NCBI GenBank assembly: GCA_015067005.1
Contig: SVNH01000011.1
Span: 1 to 64,000, forward strand
DNA length: 64,000 bases
DNA from: Ruminococcus flavefaciens
GTDB taxonomy: Bacteria; Bacillota; Clostridia; Oscillospirales; Ruminococcaceae
Direction of reading: 5' to 3'
Below are positions 43,917 through 52,706 of this stretch, one piece after another. Every line of letters begins with the position of its first letter. Within the stretch, counting starts at the first letter, position 1. The translations under genes and the position numbers were made by a program. Under the pieces are notes generated by a model. That model was not told where the DNA came from. It saw nothing but the letters and a program-made list of their open reading frames with translations, and did no database searches.

Positions 43917-46900
43917 ATGAAACACACATGGAAGAAAACAACGGCATTCGTCATGGCATTGGCTCTTGTAGCAGGCTTTGCGCCTGCGAACGTCGGGGGC
44001 TTTTTGACAGGAGGCACGGCAATTGTAGCGAGTGCGGCGGAGGAAGTAACTGAGCCTGCCGCTGTCGGTGCAACTGTCGAGCGCAACGGACTGACCTATT
44101 ACAACACCTATTCCACGAATACTGACAGTGCTAAGATGTTTTATCAGGACCTGATCGACGGAAAATTTGATGGCTTTAAATATTATTCTCAATTTCCCAC
44201 GAAAGAATGTTTGTCAACAAATGATTTTTCAATTGGTGATATGTGGCTTATTCTGGCATCCAGCATTGTCGGCGCATCTAAAATTGCGGGAACCCATACC
44301 TGTATAGGTCATCCAGATGACGTGCAGTCAGCAATTGGTTTTTTCCCCCGCCCGGAATTGGGATCAGCAAACGTAATAACAACGTCATCAAGGTGGGTGA
44401 ATACTGATGATGGCGGATATGTTGAAAAAAATCTATATTATACCATTCCAGGTGGAGATACCGATGTTTATACTGTACGTTTTTCAAATTTCAAAGTTGT
44501 AACACTGATGCCTGAGAACGAAGGAACGAACTATGTTTCAACAAGGATCGAGAGCGTGGACAATTCACCTGCTTATGCAACAAGTCTCAAAAATGACACT
44601 GCAATGGAAGTATCAGGCTCACAGTCCCTCTCATCTTCGACGGAATACAGCCTTTCCAACTCTGTCAGCCATTCAAAGAGCTTTTCATTCTCGGAGGGCA
44701 TTGAAGCAACTCAGAAACTAAACCTTGTTGCTACTGAATATGAGGTCAAAGAATCTTTTTCAGCAACACAAGCTATCGAAAACGGCTGGGAAAAGGGTGA
44801 AAGCCTTTCAAATTCTTCAAGTACCGATAGCTCTGTCTCTATCACTCTGCCGCCATATACGAATTCTATGATAAAACAGAGCCAAGGCGTTACGACTGTG
44901 ACGACGAAGTATAACTGCCCTGTTGCGATCAAATATACAGTCGAATTACTGCAATCATATAAAGGAAATACTGTCACACTCGCTCACTTTGGCGCAACAA
45001 ACGGTGATGCAAGAGCAGACCTCTATCAGAGAGGTGTTGTGGAACGTCCAGATAATAGTGATAGGGAGATATGGTGGAATTCTACGTCTTCTTCATACGC
45101 ACCGATAGAAAAAATCGTTTACAATATTCCGATGTCAAGCTTCGGTGCTACTATGATAGAAACGGTAAAGACAGTCAATACCGTGGCTGCTCCTGTTGCA
45201 CCACTCTATCCTCTCACATCCGTTGAAAGCACTAAACAGGAGCTTGCTCTGACTGTCGGTGAAACAGCCTATACAAATGATATCGATCTGAAAGGCTTGA
45301 ATATGTATAGGGCTGATTATTATGGCTTCAATCCCGCATACGGTCACTGGATCGTCACTGATGAAAACGGAATAGAATTGGAAAACGCCCCCATAAAGCT
45401 GAATACAAATTCTGTCAGCAAGAAAACAGCGATAAATACGATCTCCGCAGGAACCTGCTATCTCAAATATGTGATCGATGAGAACAGCTACGCTACTGCT
45501 GAAAATACCAATACCTACACCAAGAATTCTGATCTGAGCGCTACTGCAATGGTAAAGGTCACAGTCAAGGAAGATGAGAACACCGCTAAAAAGCCGAAGA
45601 TCACCGCAAAGTATTCACCTGAGGAGCTTGCAGGTAAGTTCGGCAGAGAGCACTATGATCTTGATGATTACTTCGATGTTGATTTCAAGGACAGCACAGG
45701 CAGGGACGTTGACTATATCTGGGAGGCTCAGGAAAGAACTAAGAAGGGTATCGCCTTTGATGAGAATAATAGTGTTTACTTTACGAAGAATGGAGTTTTC
45801 CATGTTCGTGTCAGAGATCCTGAAAGCGGGATCTATTCCGACTGGATTGAGATCACAGGTATTGTTCAGGCAGGTGATGAAGAGCCTCTCGCGATCACAG
45901 TACCTGATGAGCCGATAGTTGATGCTGACGAGAATACATCATTTGTTATCAGCGGCAGCTATACAGGTCTTGTGGGTGCTGAACCCGATATGCTTGAGGG
46001 AGAGCCTGCCATAGAATTATATGATGAGAATGACGAGCCGGTATACACTCACGGCAGATTACAGTTTGACGCATATGACAAGAGCAATAAGGAAATGAAT
46101 ATCGCTTATTCGTGGGAAGCTCAGGAAACAGAGGGTATCACTCTGACCGAGGACGGCAAAGTCAGCTTCACAAGCCCCGGCACATACCACATTCGTGCCA
46201 AGAGCGGAGAGTATGCTTCCGACTGGTACGTTATTAATGCAAAAAATACCTCTGAGGAATATTCCACAGTTTGGTTTTTAGACGCAGACGGAACACTTAT
46301 CAAAGCGTTCTTCCAGCCGTGGGGTTCAGAACTTAAAGCTCCTGCAGTTCCTGAACACAAGGGCTTCATTTTCGACGGCTGGGATAATGAAGTTCCGTCA
46401 GCAATGCCTGCCGATGATATGACTATCACTGCAATTTGGAAGGTCGACGAGAGCGTTGAGCGAATTCTGATTCGTGGCAACACTCGCGGTCTGGGCAGTG
46501 TTGAAGCAAGCGCTGACGGCAGCGAGCCGGTTTTCGATGACGAGCATCCGATAACTTCGCTTCACTATAATGTTGTGAAGGGTGAATCCGTGATCTTCTC
46601 CGCAAAGGCTGACGAAGGCTGGGTATTCAGAGAATGGCAGCACAGAGCCACAGGTGAAGTCTTCTCTAAGGACGCGACCATCACCATTACCGCTGGTGAG
46701 CCGCTTGATCTCGTTGCGGTATTTGATGCCGAAGATGCAATCACACATAAACTCACCGATGCAAAGCTGATGCAGTGGTCACAGAAAGACTATCAGGACA
46801 AGACCGGTACGACGGCAAATGCAGCGATCACCGGCTGGTCTGATACGGAGTATGAGATTACTCTGACAGATGATGATGACAATGTTCTGGATACATACAC

Positions 46901-47066
46901 TGTAAATCCCGATACAGGTGTCGGTACAGATGCACAGGGCAAGGAAGTAAATCTTCCTCAGACAGGTATGTCGGGCGCTCACAAGGCTTTCGCAGGACTG
47001 GCAGCACTCATGACGATTGCAGGCTTCGGTCTTGTGAAAAAGAGCAAGAAGAAGGACGAGGAATAA
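43917..47066 (+). CDS. Sortase-anchored surface protein with possible aerolysin-like region
   Basis: The product is 1049 residues. It starts with a signal peptide (MKHTWKKTTAFVMALALVAG). Residues about 200-350 are Ser/Thr-rich amphipathic strands (SLSSSTEYSLSNSVSHSKSF and further on SLSNSSSTDSSVSITLPPYT), a pattern seen in aerolysin/ETX-MTX2-like pore-forming domains. Then follow Ig-like repeats (two similar units with YIWEAQER and YSWEAQET). An InlB-type B-repeat comes next (WFLDADGTL to ITAIWKV, about 785-840), then a second similar unit. The end has LPQTG, a hydrophobic helix and KKSKKKDEE. Start follows AGGAGG. The pore-forming idea is inference. Confidence 0.82.
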   Translation: MKHTWKKTTAFVMALALVAGFAPANVGGFLTGGTAIVASAAEEVTEPAAVGATVERNGLTYYNTYSTNTDSAKMFYQDLIDGKFDGFKYYSQFPTKECLSTNDFSIGDMWLILASSIVGASKIAGTHTCIGHPDDVQSAIGFFPRPELGSANVITTSSRWVNTDDGGYVEKNLYYTIPGGDTDVYTVRFSNFKVVTLMPENEGTNYVSTRIESVDNSPAYATSLKNDTAMEVSGSQSLSSSTEYSLSNSVSHSKSFSFSEGIEATQKLNLVATEYEVKESFSATQAIENGWEKGESLSNSSSTDSSVSITLPPYTNSMIKQSQGVTTVTTKYNCPVAIKYTVELLQSYKGNTVTLAHFGATNGDARADLYQRGVVERPDNSDREIWWNSTSSSYAPIEKIVYNIPMSSFGATMIETVKTVNTVAAPVAPLYPLTSVESTKQELALTVGETAYTNDIDLKGLNMYRADYYGFNPAYGHWIVTDENGIELENAPIKLNTNSVSKKTAINTISAGTCYLKYVIDENSYATAENTNTYTKNSDLSATAMVKVTVKEDENTAKKPKITAKYSPEELAGKFGREHYDLDDYFDVDFKDSTGRDVDYIWEAQERTKKGIAFDENNSVYFTKNGVFHVRVRDPESGIYSDWIEITGIVQAGDEEPLAITVPDEPIVDADENTSFVISGSYTGLVGAEPDMLEGEPAIELYDENDEPVYTHGRLQFDAYDKSNKEMNIAYSWEAQETEGITLTEDGKVSFTSPGTYHIRAKSGEYASDWYVINAKNTSEEYSTVWFLDADGTLIKAFFQPWGSELKAPAVPEHKGFIFDGWDNEVPSAMPADDMTITAIWKVDESVERILIRGNTRGLGSVEASADGSEPVFDDEHPITSLHYNVVKGESVIFSAKADEGWVFREWQHRATGEVFSKDATITITAGEPLDLVAVFDAEDAITHKLTDAKLMQWSQKDYQDKTGTTANAAITGWSDTEYEITLTDDDDNVLDTYTVNPDTGVGTDAQGKEVNLPQTGMSGAHKAFAGLAALMTIAGFGLVKKSKKKDEE

Positions 47067-47135
47067 AAATTCCATGTGTTTTTAATAAAGAGGGCGCTGC
47101 TTTCGGGTAATGTCATTAAGCTAACCGAATAAGTG

Positions 47136-47177
47136 AAAAACAGGAGTATGTACGAGATTAAGCTATACATACTCCTG
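47136..47177 (-). terminator. Hairpin with minus-strand T-run
   Basis: ACAGGAGTATGTA pairs with TACATACTCCTGT; on the minus strand TTTTT follows. No intact leftward gene ends here, so it may be inherited from a lost element. The neighbouring 47178-47490 has open frames on both strands that match nothing I know. Confidence 0.6.
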
Positions 47178-47494
47178 TAATTATGTACACGAAAATGTGC
47201 ATGACTAAAAGACAGATGATAGATCTGCCTGAAAAAGTATTGACACAAGGTAAGAATTATGATAATCTGTAATTGAAAGGTATAGCAGAATGGTAACGAG
47301 TTTTTCTGACAGCGTTACGATCAGGCCTAACAGGGCACGTATTTCTTGCTATCAACTTTTCCAAATGAGAAGGACTGACGTTACTACAGCGGAAGAAAGC
47401 AATGCAAATGTATATAGCAACAGCGTAATTTACTTTGGAATGGTATTTACGCTTATCATCATCTATGACGATATTTTCGTTGATCAGCATATCC

Positions 47495-47608
47495 TGATGA
47501 ATTAGAACATGATTTGTGTAATAAAATAGAATTTCAATTTTCTAAGTTGTTAAATGACAAACTAGCTGAATCTAGATACGGAGACATCGGCCTGAGAAAG
47601 CTGAATGG
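47495..47608 (+). pseudogene. Remnant of DUF4238 and KptA genes
   Basis: 47495-47579 encodes DELEHDLCNKIEFQFSKLL and then NDKLAESRY, matching the DUF4238 protein of the island (DELEHDLCNKIESQFSKLL, NDKLAISRY) with many silent changes. Directly after it 47581-47608 reads RHRPEKAE in another frame, like the KptA N-terminus RHQPEKAE. No start codon or complete gene remains. The gene order differs from the intact island, where KptA comes first. Confidence 0.75.
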
Positions 47609-47626
47609 TCTGAATAGAAATTATAC

Positions 47627-47655
47627 TTGATATTCAAATAATAAAATGCTATAAT
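47627..47655 (+). promoter_or_regulatory. Promoter of the DUF4869 gene pair
   Basis: TTGATA (47627-47632) and TATAAT (47650-47655) with a 17-base spacer, 52 bases before the start. Confidence 0.8.
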
Positions 47656-47706
47656 ATCTATAAACATGACTTATCTCTATAATACGCAAGAAAGGAAGCA
47701 ATTTTA

Positions 47707-48156
47707 ATGCTCAGAATATTCTACGGCGAACTCGATACTCCGGAATACATCTTTAATCCAGATGTTTATTTTAATAATACATATGATGATGAATGGATCA
47801 CAGATCCGATGTCTGTAAAGATGATCAAGGATATTGACGGATCTGAGGTCAAGGGTGCGAGACTCATAGATAGTCCGTATCTCGGTGGGATTCCAACGGA
47901 ACGACTTTCCGGTGGAGTTAAAACGCTCATGCTTATGAAGTTTGACTCAGAGCATATCTTCAATGCATCAGCTTGCGGAGATAACTGTGCTTCTTGGATA
48001 CTCAAGATCGCTGAAGAGAAAGATTTAACGATCAGACTTGGGTATCTAATGGATTTTGGCGATGATACTTTTGAAATTGAGATCGTTAATCTTCATAAGA
48101 TAGTTCACACTATGAAAGAGCTGAATGAAGCAGTGCTTGACAACAGACTTATATGA
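47707..48156 (+). CDS. DUF4869-family protein
   Basis: The product is 149 residues, full length for the family. Typical features are MLRIFYGELD, NNTYDDEWITDP, LIDSPYLGGIPTERLSGGVK, ASACGDNCASWILKIAEEKD and VHTMKEL. AAGGAAG lies upstream of the ATG. It is followed at 12 bases by a P-loop ATPase gene, and I recall this pairing in other clostridia. Function is unknown. Confidence 0.85.
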   Translation: MLRIFYGELDTPEYIFNPDVYFNNTYDDEWITDPMSVKMIKDIDGSEVKGARLIDSPYLGGIPTERLSGGVKTLMLMKFDSEHIFNASACGDNCASWILKIAEEKDLTIRLGYLMDFGDDTFEIEIVNLHKIVHTMKELNEAVLDNRLI

Positions 48157-48168
48157 GGTAATGGTTTT

Positions 48169-49155
48169 ATGATAGGAAAATATGATATTGAACTATATAA
48201 TAATAAGGTGCATTATTTTCTGACCGTAAAGAGAAATATAACCATGCTTCAGGGAAATAGTGCAACAGGAAAAACAGAACTTATAAGGTTAATTGGTGAT
48301 TATGAAGCGAATGGAGCGTCTTCAGGTATTACGATGATTTGCGACATAAAATGTACAGTTCTTACTTCAATTGATTGGGAATTAAGATTATCAAGACTGA
48401 AACAGCATATAGTATTCATAGACGAAACGGCTTCATTTCTGAAAACAAAAAGATTTGCCGAATTGGTTAATGGTTCAGATAACTATTTTGTGATAGTAAC
48501 TCGTGATGAATTGAGTCAATTGCCCTATAGCGTAGAAGAGATATACGGTCTTAGAAATGTATCTGATAATCAGAAGTATAAAAACTATAAACGAGTTTAT
48601 AATGAGATGTATAAGCTTTACAATTTCGATGTAACTGAGGATTATGAACCAGAAATAGTTATTTCAGAAGATTCAAATGCCGGACATGAATTTTTTGATC
48701 TTATCTATCCGAATAGATGTATATCTGCACAAGGCAAAAGCAATATTTATCATATGATCAGAGAGTTTCAGGAAAAACAAATACTTGCAATTGTAGACGG
48801 TGCTGCATTTGGACCTGAAATAGGAAAGATATATCGTTATCTTCTATCAAGTCGAATAGACTGTGTTTTATATGCACCTGAATCATTCGAATTCCTGCTG
48901 TTAAGCGCGGGGATTTTAGATGTTTCAAATGAGATACTTGAAAAGACGTATATGTATGCTGATAGTTCTAAGTATTTGAGCTGGGAAGCGTATTATACTT
49001 ATTATCTATCTGAAGTAACAAGAAATACTGTGTTTCAGTATAATAAATCCAGATTAGCAGCCGCATATAGAACAAGTGGCGCTCTATCAAGAGTATTAGC
49101 TTTAATGCCAGATAAGATAAAGTTAAAAACAACTCATAATGATTTGGCTGATTAA
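48169..49155 (+). CDS. P-loop ATPase partner of DUF4869
   Basis: The product is 328 residues. The P-loop is GNSATGKTEL near residue 30 and a Walker B strand is HIVFIDETASF near 85. After about residue 170 the chain no longer looks like an ABC ATPase; it has a DGAAFGPEIGKIYRYL segment that resembles a TOPRIM-like or recombination-protein strand, and it ends with a basic tail. There is no ABC signature. Start follows GAGGTAATGG. The pair with DUF4869 may be a sensor ATPase with its partner. Function unknown. Confidence 0.75.
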   Translation: MIGKYDIELYNNKVHYFLTVKRNITMLQGNSATGKTELIRLIGDYEANGASSGITMICDIKCTVLTSIDWELRLSRLKQHIVFIDETASFLKTKRFAELVNGSDNYFVIVTRDELSQLPYSVEEIYGLRNVSDNQKYKNYKRVYNEMYKLYNFDVTEDYEPEIVISEDSNAGHEFFDLIYPNRCISAQGKSNIYHMIREFQEKQILAIVDGAAFGPEIGKIYRYLLSSRIDCVLYAPESFEFLLLSAGILDVSNEILEKTYMYADSSKYLSWEAYYTYYLSEVTRNTVFQYNKSRLAAAYRTSGALSRVLALMPDKIKLKTTHNDLAD

Positions 49156-49238
49156 GTTCGATAATGTTTTATTCAGTCAAGGAGATTTGTTGGCGAATTA
49201 ATATGAATACATATTCGCTTAAATCTTTCAGTTTTTTC

Positions 49239-49267
49239 TTGACAAAGGAAGCGTATTGTGTTATAAT
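49239..49267 (+). promoter_or_regulatory. Promoter of the integrase leader
   Basis: TTGACA (49239-49244) and TATAAT (49262-49267) with a 17-base spacer. It precedes the leader with tandem hairpins. Confidence 0.8.
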
Positions 49268-49383
49268 AAAAAAGTACTAAACAGGAAACTATTTGATCTT
49301 GACGCAATGATGATTCGGAAACAACCGAAAAGTAGCGAATTATTATGCGTCATACTTTTAGTCATGGACTGACAATACAAAGG

Positions 49384-49468
49384 AAACACTGTACAATTTT
49401 TGTACGGTGTTTTCTTATTTTTGGAGTGTGGTTTAAGTATTATTCTTAAACTACACTCCTTTTTATTT
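49384..49468 (+). terminator. Tandem leader hairpins before the integrase remnant
   Basis: Hairpin one (AAACACTGTAC, loop, GTACGGTGTTTT) and hairpin two (GGAGTGTGGTTTAAG, loop, CTTAAACTACACTCC) each end in a T-run. Upstream is CGAAAAGTAGCGA and GTCATACTTTTAGTCATG, as in repeat R1. The integrase start follows 18 bases after the second hairpin, so an attenuation leader is likely. Confidence 0.65.
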
Positions 49469-49485
49469 TAAGGGAGAGATAAGAA

Positions 49486-49598
49486 ATGAATGAAATGACA
49501 CTCGCTGAATGGCTCGACAAATGGTATAACCTCTATGCAAAGCCATTCCTAAAAGCCTCCACTCTTGTAAGCTATAACGGCTACATAAAAAATCATAA
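49486..49598 (+). pseudogene. int (remnant): Integrase N-terminal remnant
   Basis: MNEMTLAEWLDKWYNLYAKP, followed by FLKASTLVSYNGYI, is the SAM-like core-binding N-terminus of a tyrosine recombinase from integrative elements. After about 38 codons it is interrupted by helicase sequence in another frame. The catalytic domain with the Arg-His-Arg-Tyr residues is absent. GGGAGAG lies upstream of the ATG. Confidence 0.85.
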
Positions 49599-50219
49599 CA
49601 AAGATACCGGTATCCATAGAAAGGCAGCAGAAAACCATTCAGGAACAGATAGACGATCTCCGGAACGGTATCGAGGAGATGCAGGATCAGGACGGAGCTA
49701 AGTTTACAGTCAAGCAAATGGAAAAGGCTGTAAAGAACCTTGAAACTAAGCTTGAAAAGCTTCAGAATGAAAATCAGGACGATGTCGTTACGTTTGAACA
49801 GCTCGGAATTGACAAGATGTTCTTGGACGAGGCTCACGAGTTCAAAAATCTGTTCCTGACAACGAAAATGACCAATGTTTCGGGAATTTCTACGAATCAG
49901 AACACTAAGAAAACTCCGGATTTGTATGCTAAATGCCGTTATGGAGCAGCGACGTGGAAGAATGGTACGACAAGGAAATGAGAACAAGAAAGTTCATCTT
50001 TTCCGCTATGTTACGGAGAAAACTTTCGATTCATATTTGTTCCAGACATTAGAGAATAAGCAGAAGTTCATAGGACAAATTATGACTTCAAAGTATCCGG
50101 CGAGGAACTGTGCCGATGTAGATGCTAATGCTCTCTCATATTCCGAGGTAAAGGCTCTATGTGCCGGAAATCCTCTTATCAAGGAGAAAATGACACTTGA
50201 AAACGAGATATGTAACTGA
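49599..50219 (+). pseudogene. Element-borne helicase remnant
   Basis: From 49599 a frame reads KIPVSIERQQKTIQEQID and on to KMFLDEAHEFKNLFLTTKM and [10 protein letters not shown], the DEAH and motif region of the large SNF2-like helicase/methylase of integrative conjugative elements. A deletion and frame change near 49945 joins it to [20 protein letters not shown], which is motif VI. It ends with [20 protein letters not shown] and NPLIKEKM. The rest of a gene of several kilobases is missing. Confidence 0.85.
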
Positions 50220-50361
50220 CGTAAACGGAGATATCATCAAGCCGAACGGTACTTCTATCCGTACTTCAAACGCCTTAATGACAAGAAGATCTTTCGCAGC
50301 AGAAGAACCTGCTTTTGAATTTGAGCTTTTAACAGGCGACTTTGAATACAATAACGGCGTA
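50218..50361 (+). pseudogene. Fragment of a surface protein
   Basis: The frame DVNGDIIKPNGTSIRTSNAL to EPAFEFELLTGDFEYNNGV resembles a stretch of the large LPQTG protein at 55596-60440 (DANGNRISATPSHAPN, then EPAIEFEVTDGDYEYNDGVY). It stops at TAA, so it is a broken copy of a related surface-protein domain. Confidence 0.75.
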
Positions 50362-51173
50362 TAACTGAAAAGGCTCTTGCTGATAATCAGTTCAGAGTTA
50401 CGTTTGAAGCGTCTGACGGAACTACTAAAACTCAGTATCTCTCAGATGCTGTTGATAACGGCGACGGAACATATACCTTCTCCTACAGCATTCCTTACAA
50501 CAAGTTCAATGAAAACATCAGAGCACAGGTATGCTACTCAAATAATGTAAAGGGTTCATATCTCGATTACAGCGCAAAGAAATATGCTGATTCTATATTA
50601 GAAAACAGCGATCAATTCGACGAAGTTACTGTTAACACTATCAAGGCTCTCGTTAACTTCAGCGGATATGTTCAGATATTCGCAGGAACAGCTCCGGAAG
50701 ATGCAGTAAATGCTGATCTCGGAATGCCTCTTGATGATGTCGATGCTGAGATAAGCGATGAGTTCAACGCTGTGAAGACAATTAACAGCGATACGGTTTC
50801 AATTGCAGCAGCTAATCTTTCAATGGATAAGCTTACAAATATCAACATCAAATTCAATATTGCAGCAGGTGCAAATGTAAGTGATTATATCTTCACCGTT
50901 GACGGACAAACTGTTACACCTAAGAAATCAGGTTCATCATACTATGTTACAATGGAAGGAATCTCTCCGGTGAACTTTGATAAGATGTACGAGTTCAAGG
51001 TCCAGTCCAAGAATGATGATTCAGATTATGTTTCGCTCAAGTACAGCTGCATAACTTATGCTAAAAAGGTACTTGAAATAAGTTCTGACAATAGCCTCAG
51101 AAATACAATGAAAGCTCTTTACTTCTTTAATCAGGAAATAAAGAGATATGTAAATCAGGAAGAGGAGGAATAA
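50360..51173 (+). pseudogene. Surface-protein C-terminal remnant
   Basis: An open frame of about 270 codons lacks a start codon near its 5' end. It reads FRVTFEASDGTTKTQYLSDA, and ends with KALYFFNQEIKRYVNQEEEE. The composition and the ending are like secreted Ruminococcus proteins in which a beta-rich domain is followed by a helical tail. It continues in a shifted frame from the preceding fragment, so both may come from the same lost gene. Confidence 0.6.
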
Positions 51174-51175
51174 AT

Positions 51176-51283
51176 ATGGAAAAATATCTCGAAGCTGAAA
51201 TTGATATCATTGCTTTTGACAGTGAAGATGTTATAACTACTTCTCCACCGGATTCTGTCGAATACCCTGATGTTCCCGTATAA
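51176..51283 (+). CDS. Small acidic peptide
   Basis: A 35-residue product, MEKYLEAEIDIIAFDSEDVI and then TTSPPDSVEYPDVPV, with a strong GAGGAGG site 7 bases before its ATG. The DVITTS segment is a recurring feature of short uncharacterised peptides in gut clostridia, as I recall. It starts right after the stop of the surface-protein remnant and may be its translationally coupled companion. Function unknown. Confidence 0.6.
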   Translation: MEKYLEAEIDIIAFDSEDVITTSPPDSVEYPDVPV

Positions 51284-51331
51284 TTAAAACGGAACTCTCA
51301 ACTTATAAGCTCTCATTTTTAGAAAAAAGTA

Positions 51332-51360
51332 TTGACATTAAAAAATCATCTTGCTACAAT
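51332..51360 (+). promoter_or_regulatory. Promoter of the serine hydrolase gene
   Basis: TTGACA (51332-51337) and TACAAT (51355-51360) with a 17-base spacer, 60 bases before the start. Confidence 0.8.
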
Positions 51361-51419
51361 AAAGATACTGTATGAAACTTCGATCGAATGTACAGACTCT
51401 AACTATACGGAGGTATATT

Positions 51420-52412
51420 ATGACAAAAGAAGAACTTCATAAGTATATTGAGGAAAGCAATGGCAGTGAGAGCAATATTTGTCAGATATGTGCTTACAAA
51501 GACGGTAAAATGGTATACAGTGACACATGGCATGATTATAAGAAAGATAACTGTGTACATATAATGTCTGCTACCAAAAGCATAATGTCGCTGCTTATCG
51601 GTATCGCCCTTGATAAAGGGCAGATCGGCAGTATCGACGATAAAGTTCTTGACTACTTCCCGGATTATAAAGTCAAACGCGGTGAAAAGACCATATATGA
51701 AGTGACTATCAAGCACCTGCTAACAATGAGAGCACCTTATAAAGGCAAAGGCGATCCCTGGTCAAAGGTATGTTCAAGTGATAACTGGACATACGCTTCT
51801 CTTGATTTCCTTGGCGGCAGGAACGGTCTGACAGACGAATTCAACTATAAGACTGTGTGCCTGCATATTCTAACCGGCATACTGTATAAGGCGACCAATA
51901 TGAAGACTGTGGATTTCGCAAACAAGTTTCTATTTGACCCGCTTGGTATCAAGCCGTACTCGATCTACATAGCCAAAACAGCAGAGGAACACAAGCAGTT
52001 TACCATAGAGAAAACTCCCAAAGGCAATGTTTGGTTCTGCGATACCGAAGACCTGGGGACTCCAGGATACGGACTTTGTATGTCGGCAGAGGATATGGCT
52101 AAGATAGGTCTGCTTTGTCTGAACAAAGGCGTTTATAACAGAAAGCGTGTCATTTCTTCAAAATGGATCGAAGAAATGACACGTCCCAGAGCTATTGAAA
52201 ATCAGAACTGGCAGGGCATGGAATATGGATACCTGTGGTGGATACTTGATCGTGAAAAGAATATCTACGCAGCTCTCGGAAACAGCGGAAATGTTATTTA
52301 CATCAATCCTGATAAGAATATCGTTATAGCTGTAACATCATATTTCAAGCCAACAGTAATGGACAGAGTTGATTTCATAAGAGAATACATCGAGCCATTT
52401 GTGAGGCTATAA
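51420..52412 (+). CDS. Beta-lactamase-like serine hydrolase (class C fold)
   Basis: The product is 330 residues. Start at 51420 follows GGAGG; the frame is open 16 codons above. The nucleophile motif is SATKSIM (Ser-x-x-Lys) near residue 57. FNYKTVC near 140 takes the place of the Tyr-x-Asn motif, and GYLWWI with ALGNSGNVIYINP near the end replaces the usual HTG/KTG. No signal peptide is seen, so it is cytosolic. Family members include esterases, D-amino-acid peptidases and beta-lactamases; antibiotic resistance should not be assumed. Confidence 0.85.
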   Translation: MTKEELHKYIEESNGSESNICQICAYKDGKMVYSDTWHDYKKDNCVHIMSATKSIMSLLIGIALDKGQIGSIDDKVLDYFPDYKVKRGEKTIYEVTIKHLLTMRAPYKGKGDPWSKVCSSDNWTYASLDFLGGRNGLTDEFNYKTVCLHILTGILYKATNMKTVDFANKFLFDPLGIKPYSIYIAKTAEEHKQFTIEKTPKGNVWFCDTEDLGTPGYGLCMSAEDMAKIGLLCLNKGVYNRKRVISSKWIEEMTRPRAIENQNWQGMEYGYLWWILDREKNIYAALGNSGNVIYINPDKNIVIAVTSYFKPTVMDRVDFIREYIEPFVRL

Positions 52413-52454
52413 CAATAAAATGCCTGCACATTGACCTTACAAACGAATAAAAAA

Positions 52455-52486
52455 GCTGCCGCAGTTTTATGCACAAAACTGCGGGA
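52455..52486 (+). terminator. Hairpin after the serine hydrolase gene
   Basis: CCGCAGTTTT and CAAAACTGCGG form a 10-bp stem about 45 bases after the stop. There is no strong T-run on the plus strand. Confidence 0.5.
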
Positions 52487-52500
52487 GTCTATCCTAGAAT

Positions 52501-52529
52501 TTGTGTAAACCTCTGAAGTAGTGTATAAT
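52501..52529 (+). promoter_or_regulatory. Promoter of the candidate small RNA
   Basis: TTGTGT (52501-52506) and TATAAT (52524-52529) with a 17-base spacer. The only downstream element within 70 bases is a strong terminator. Confidence 0.6.
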
Positions 52530-52535
52530 AGAAGA

Positions 52536-52597
52536 GACATATTGGCGTGACTAAAAGAATGACACGCACTGAAAAGCCCGAATATTCGGGCTTTTTT
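52536..52597 (+). ncRNA. Candidate small RNA of about 62 nt
   Basis: The segment between a good promoter (52501-52529) and a perfect terminator (AAGCCCGAATATTCGGGCTT plus T-run, 52572-52597) has no complete reading frame. It contains GTGACTAAAAGAATGACAC, which recalls the TCATnnTTTAGTCAT element of repeat R1 on the other strand. It may be a small RNA or a remnant leader. Confidence 0.4.
52572..52597 (+). terminator. Strong terminator
   Basis: A perfect 10-bp inverted repeat, AAGCCCGAAT/ATTCGGGCTT, followed by TTTTT. Confidence 0.85.
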
Positions 52598-52706
52598 GCT
52601 ACCCTTGTGTTGAGCGAAAAATTGAAAAACTGAGGGATGACATTGCAATATTTAGGCAGTTTTGGAGGATTTGAACTGCCACAAAGGCAGTTTTAATACA
52701 ACTCAT

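Noticed and set aside
47257-47505. Overlapping open frames on both strands before the DUF4238 remnant
   Set aside because: Neither translation resembles a known protein and no ribosome-binding site was convincing.
51420-52412. Antibiotic-resistance beta-lactamase
   Set aside because: The fold matches, but the KTG motif and signal peptide are absent, so an esterase or peptidase role is as likely.
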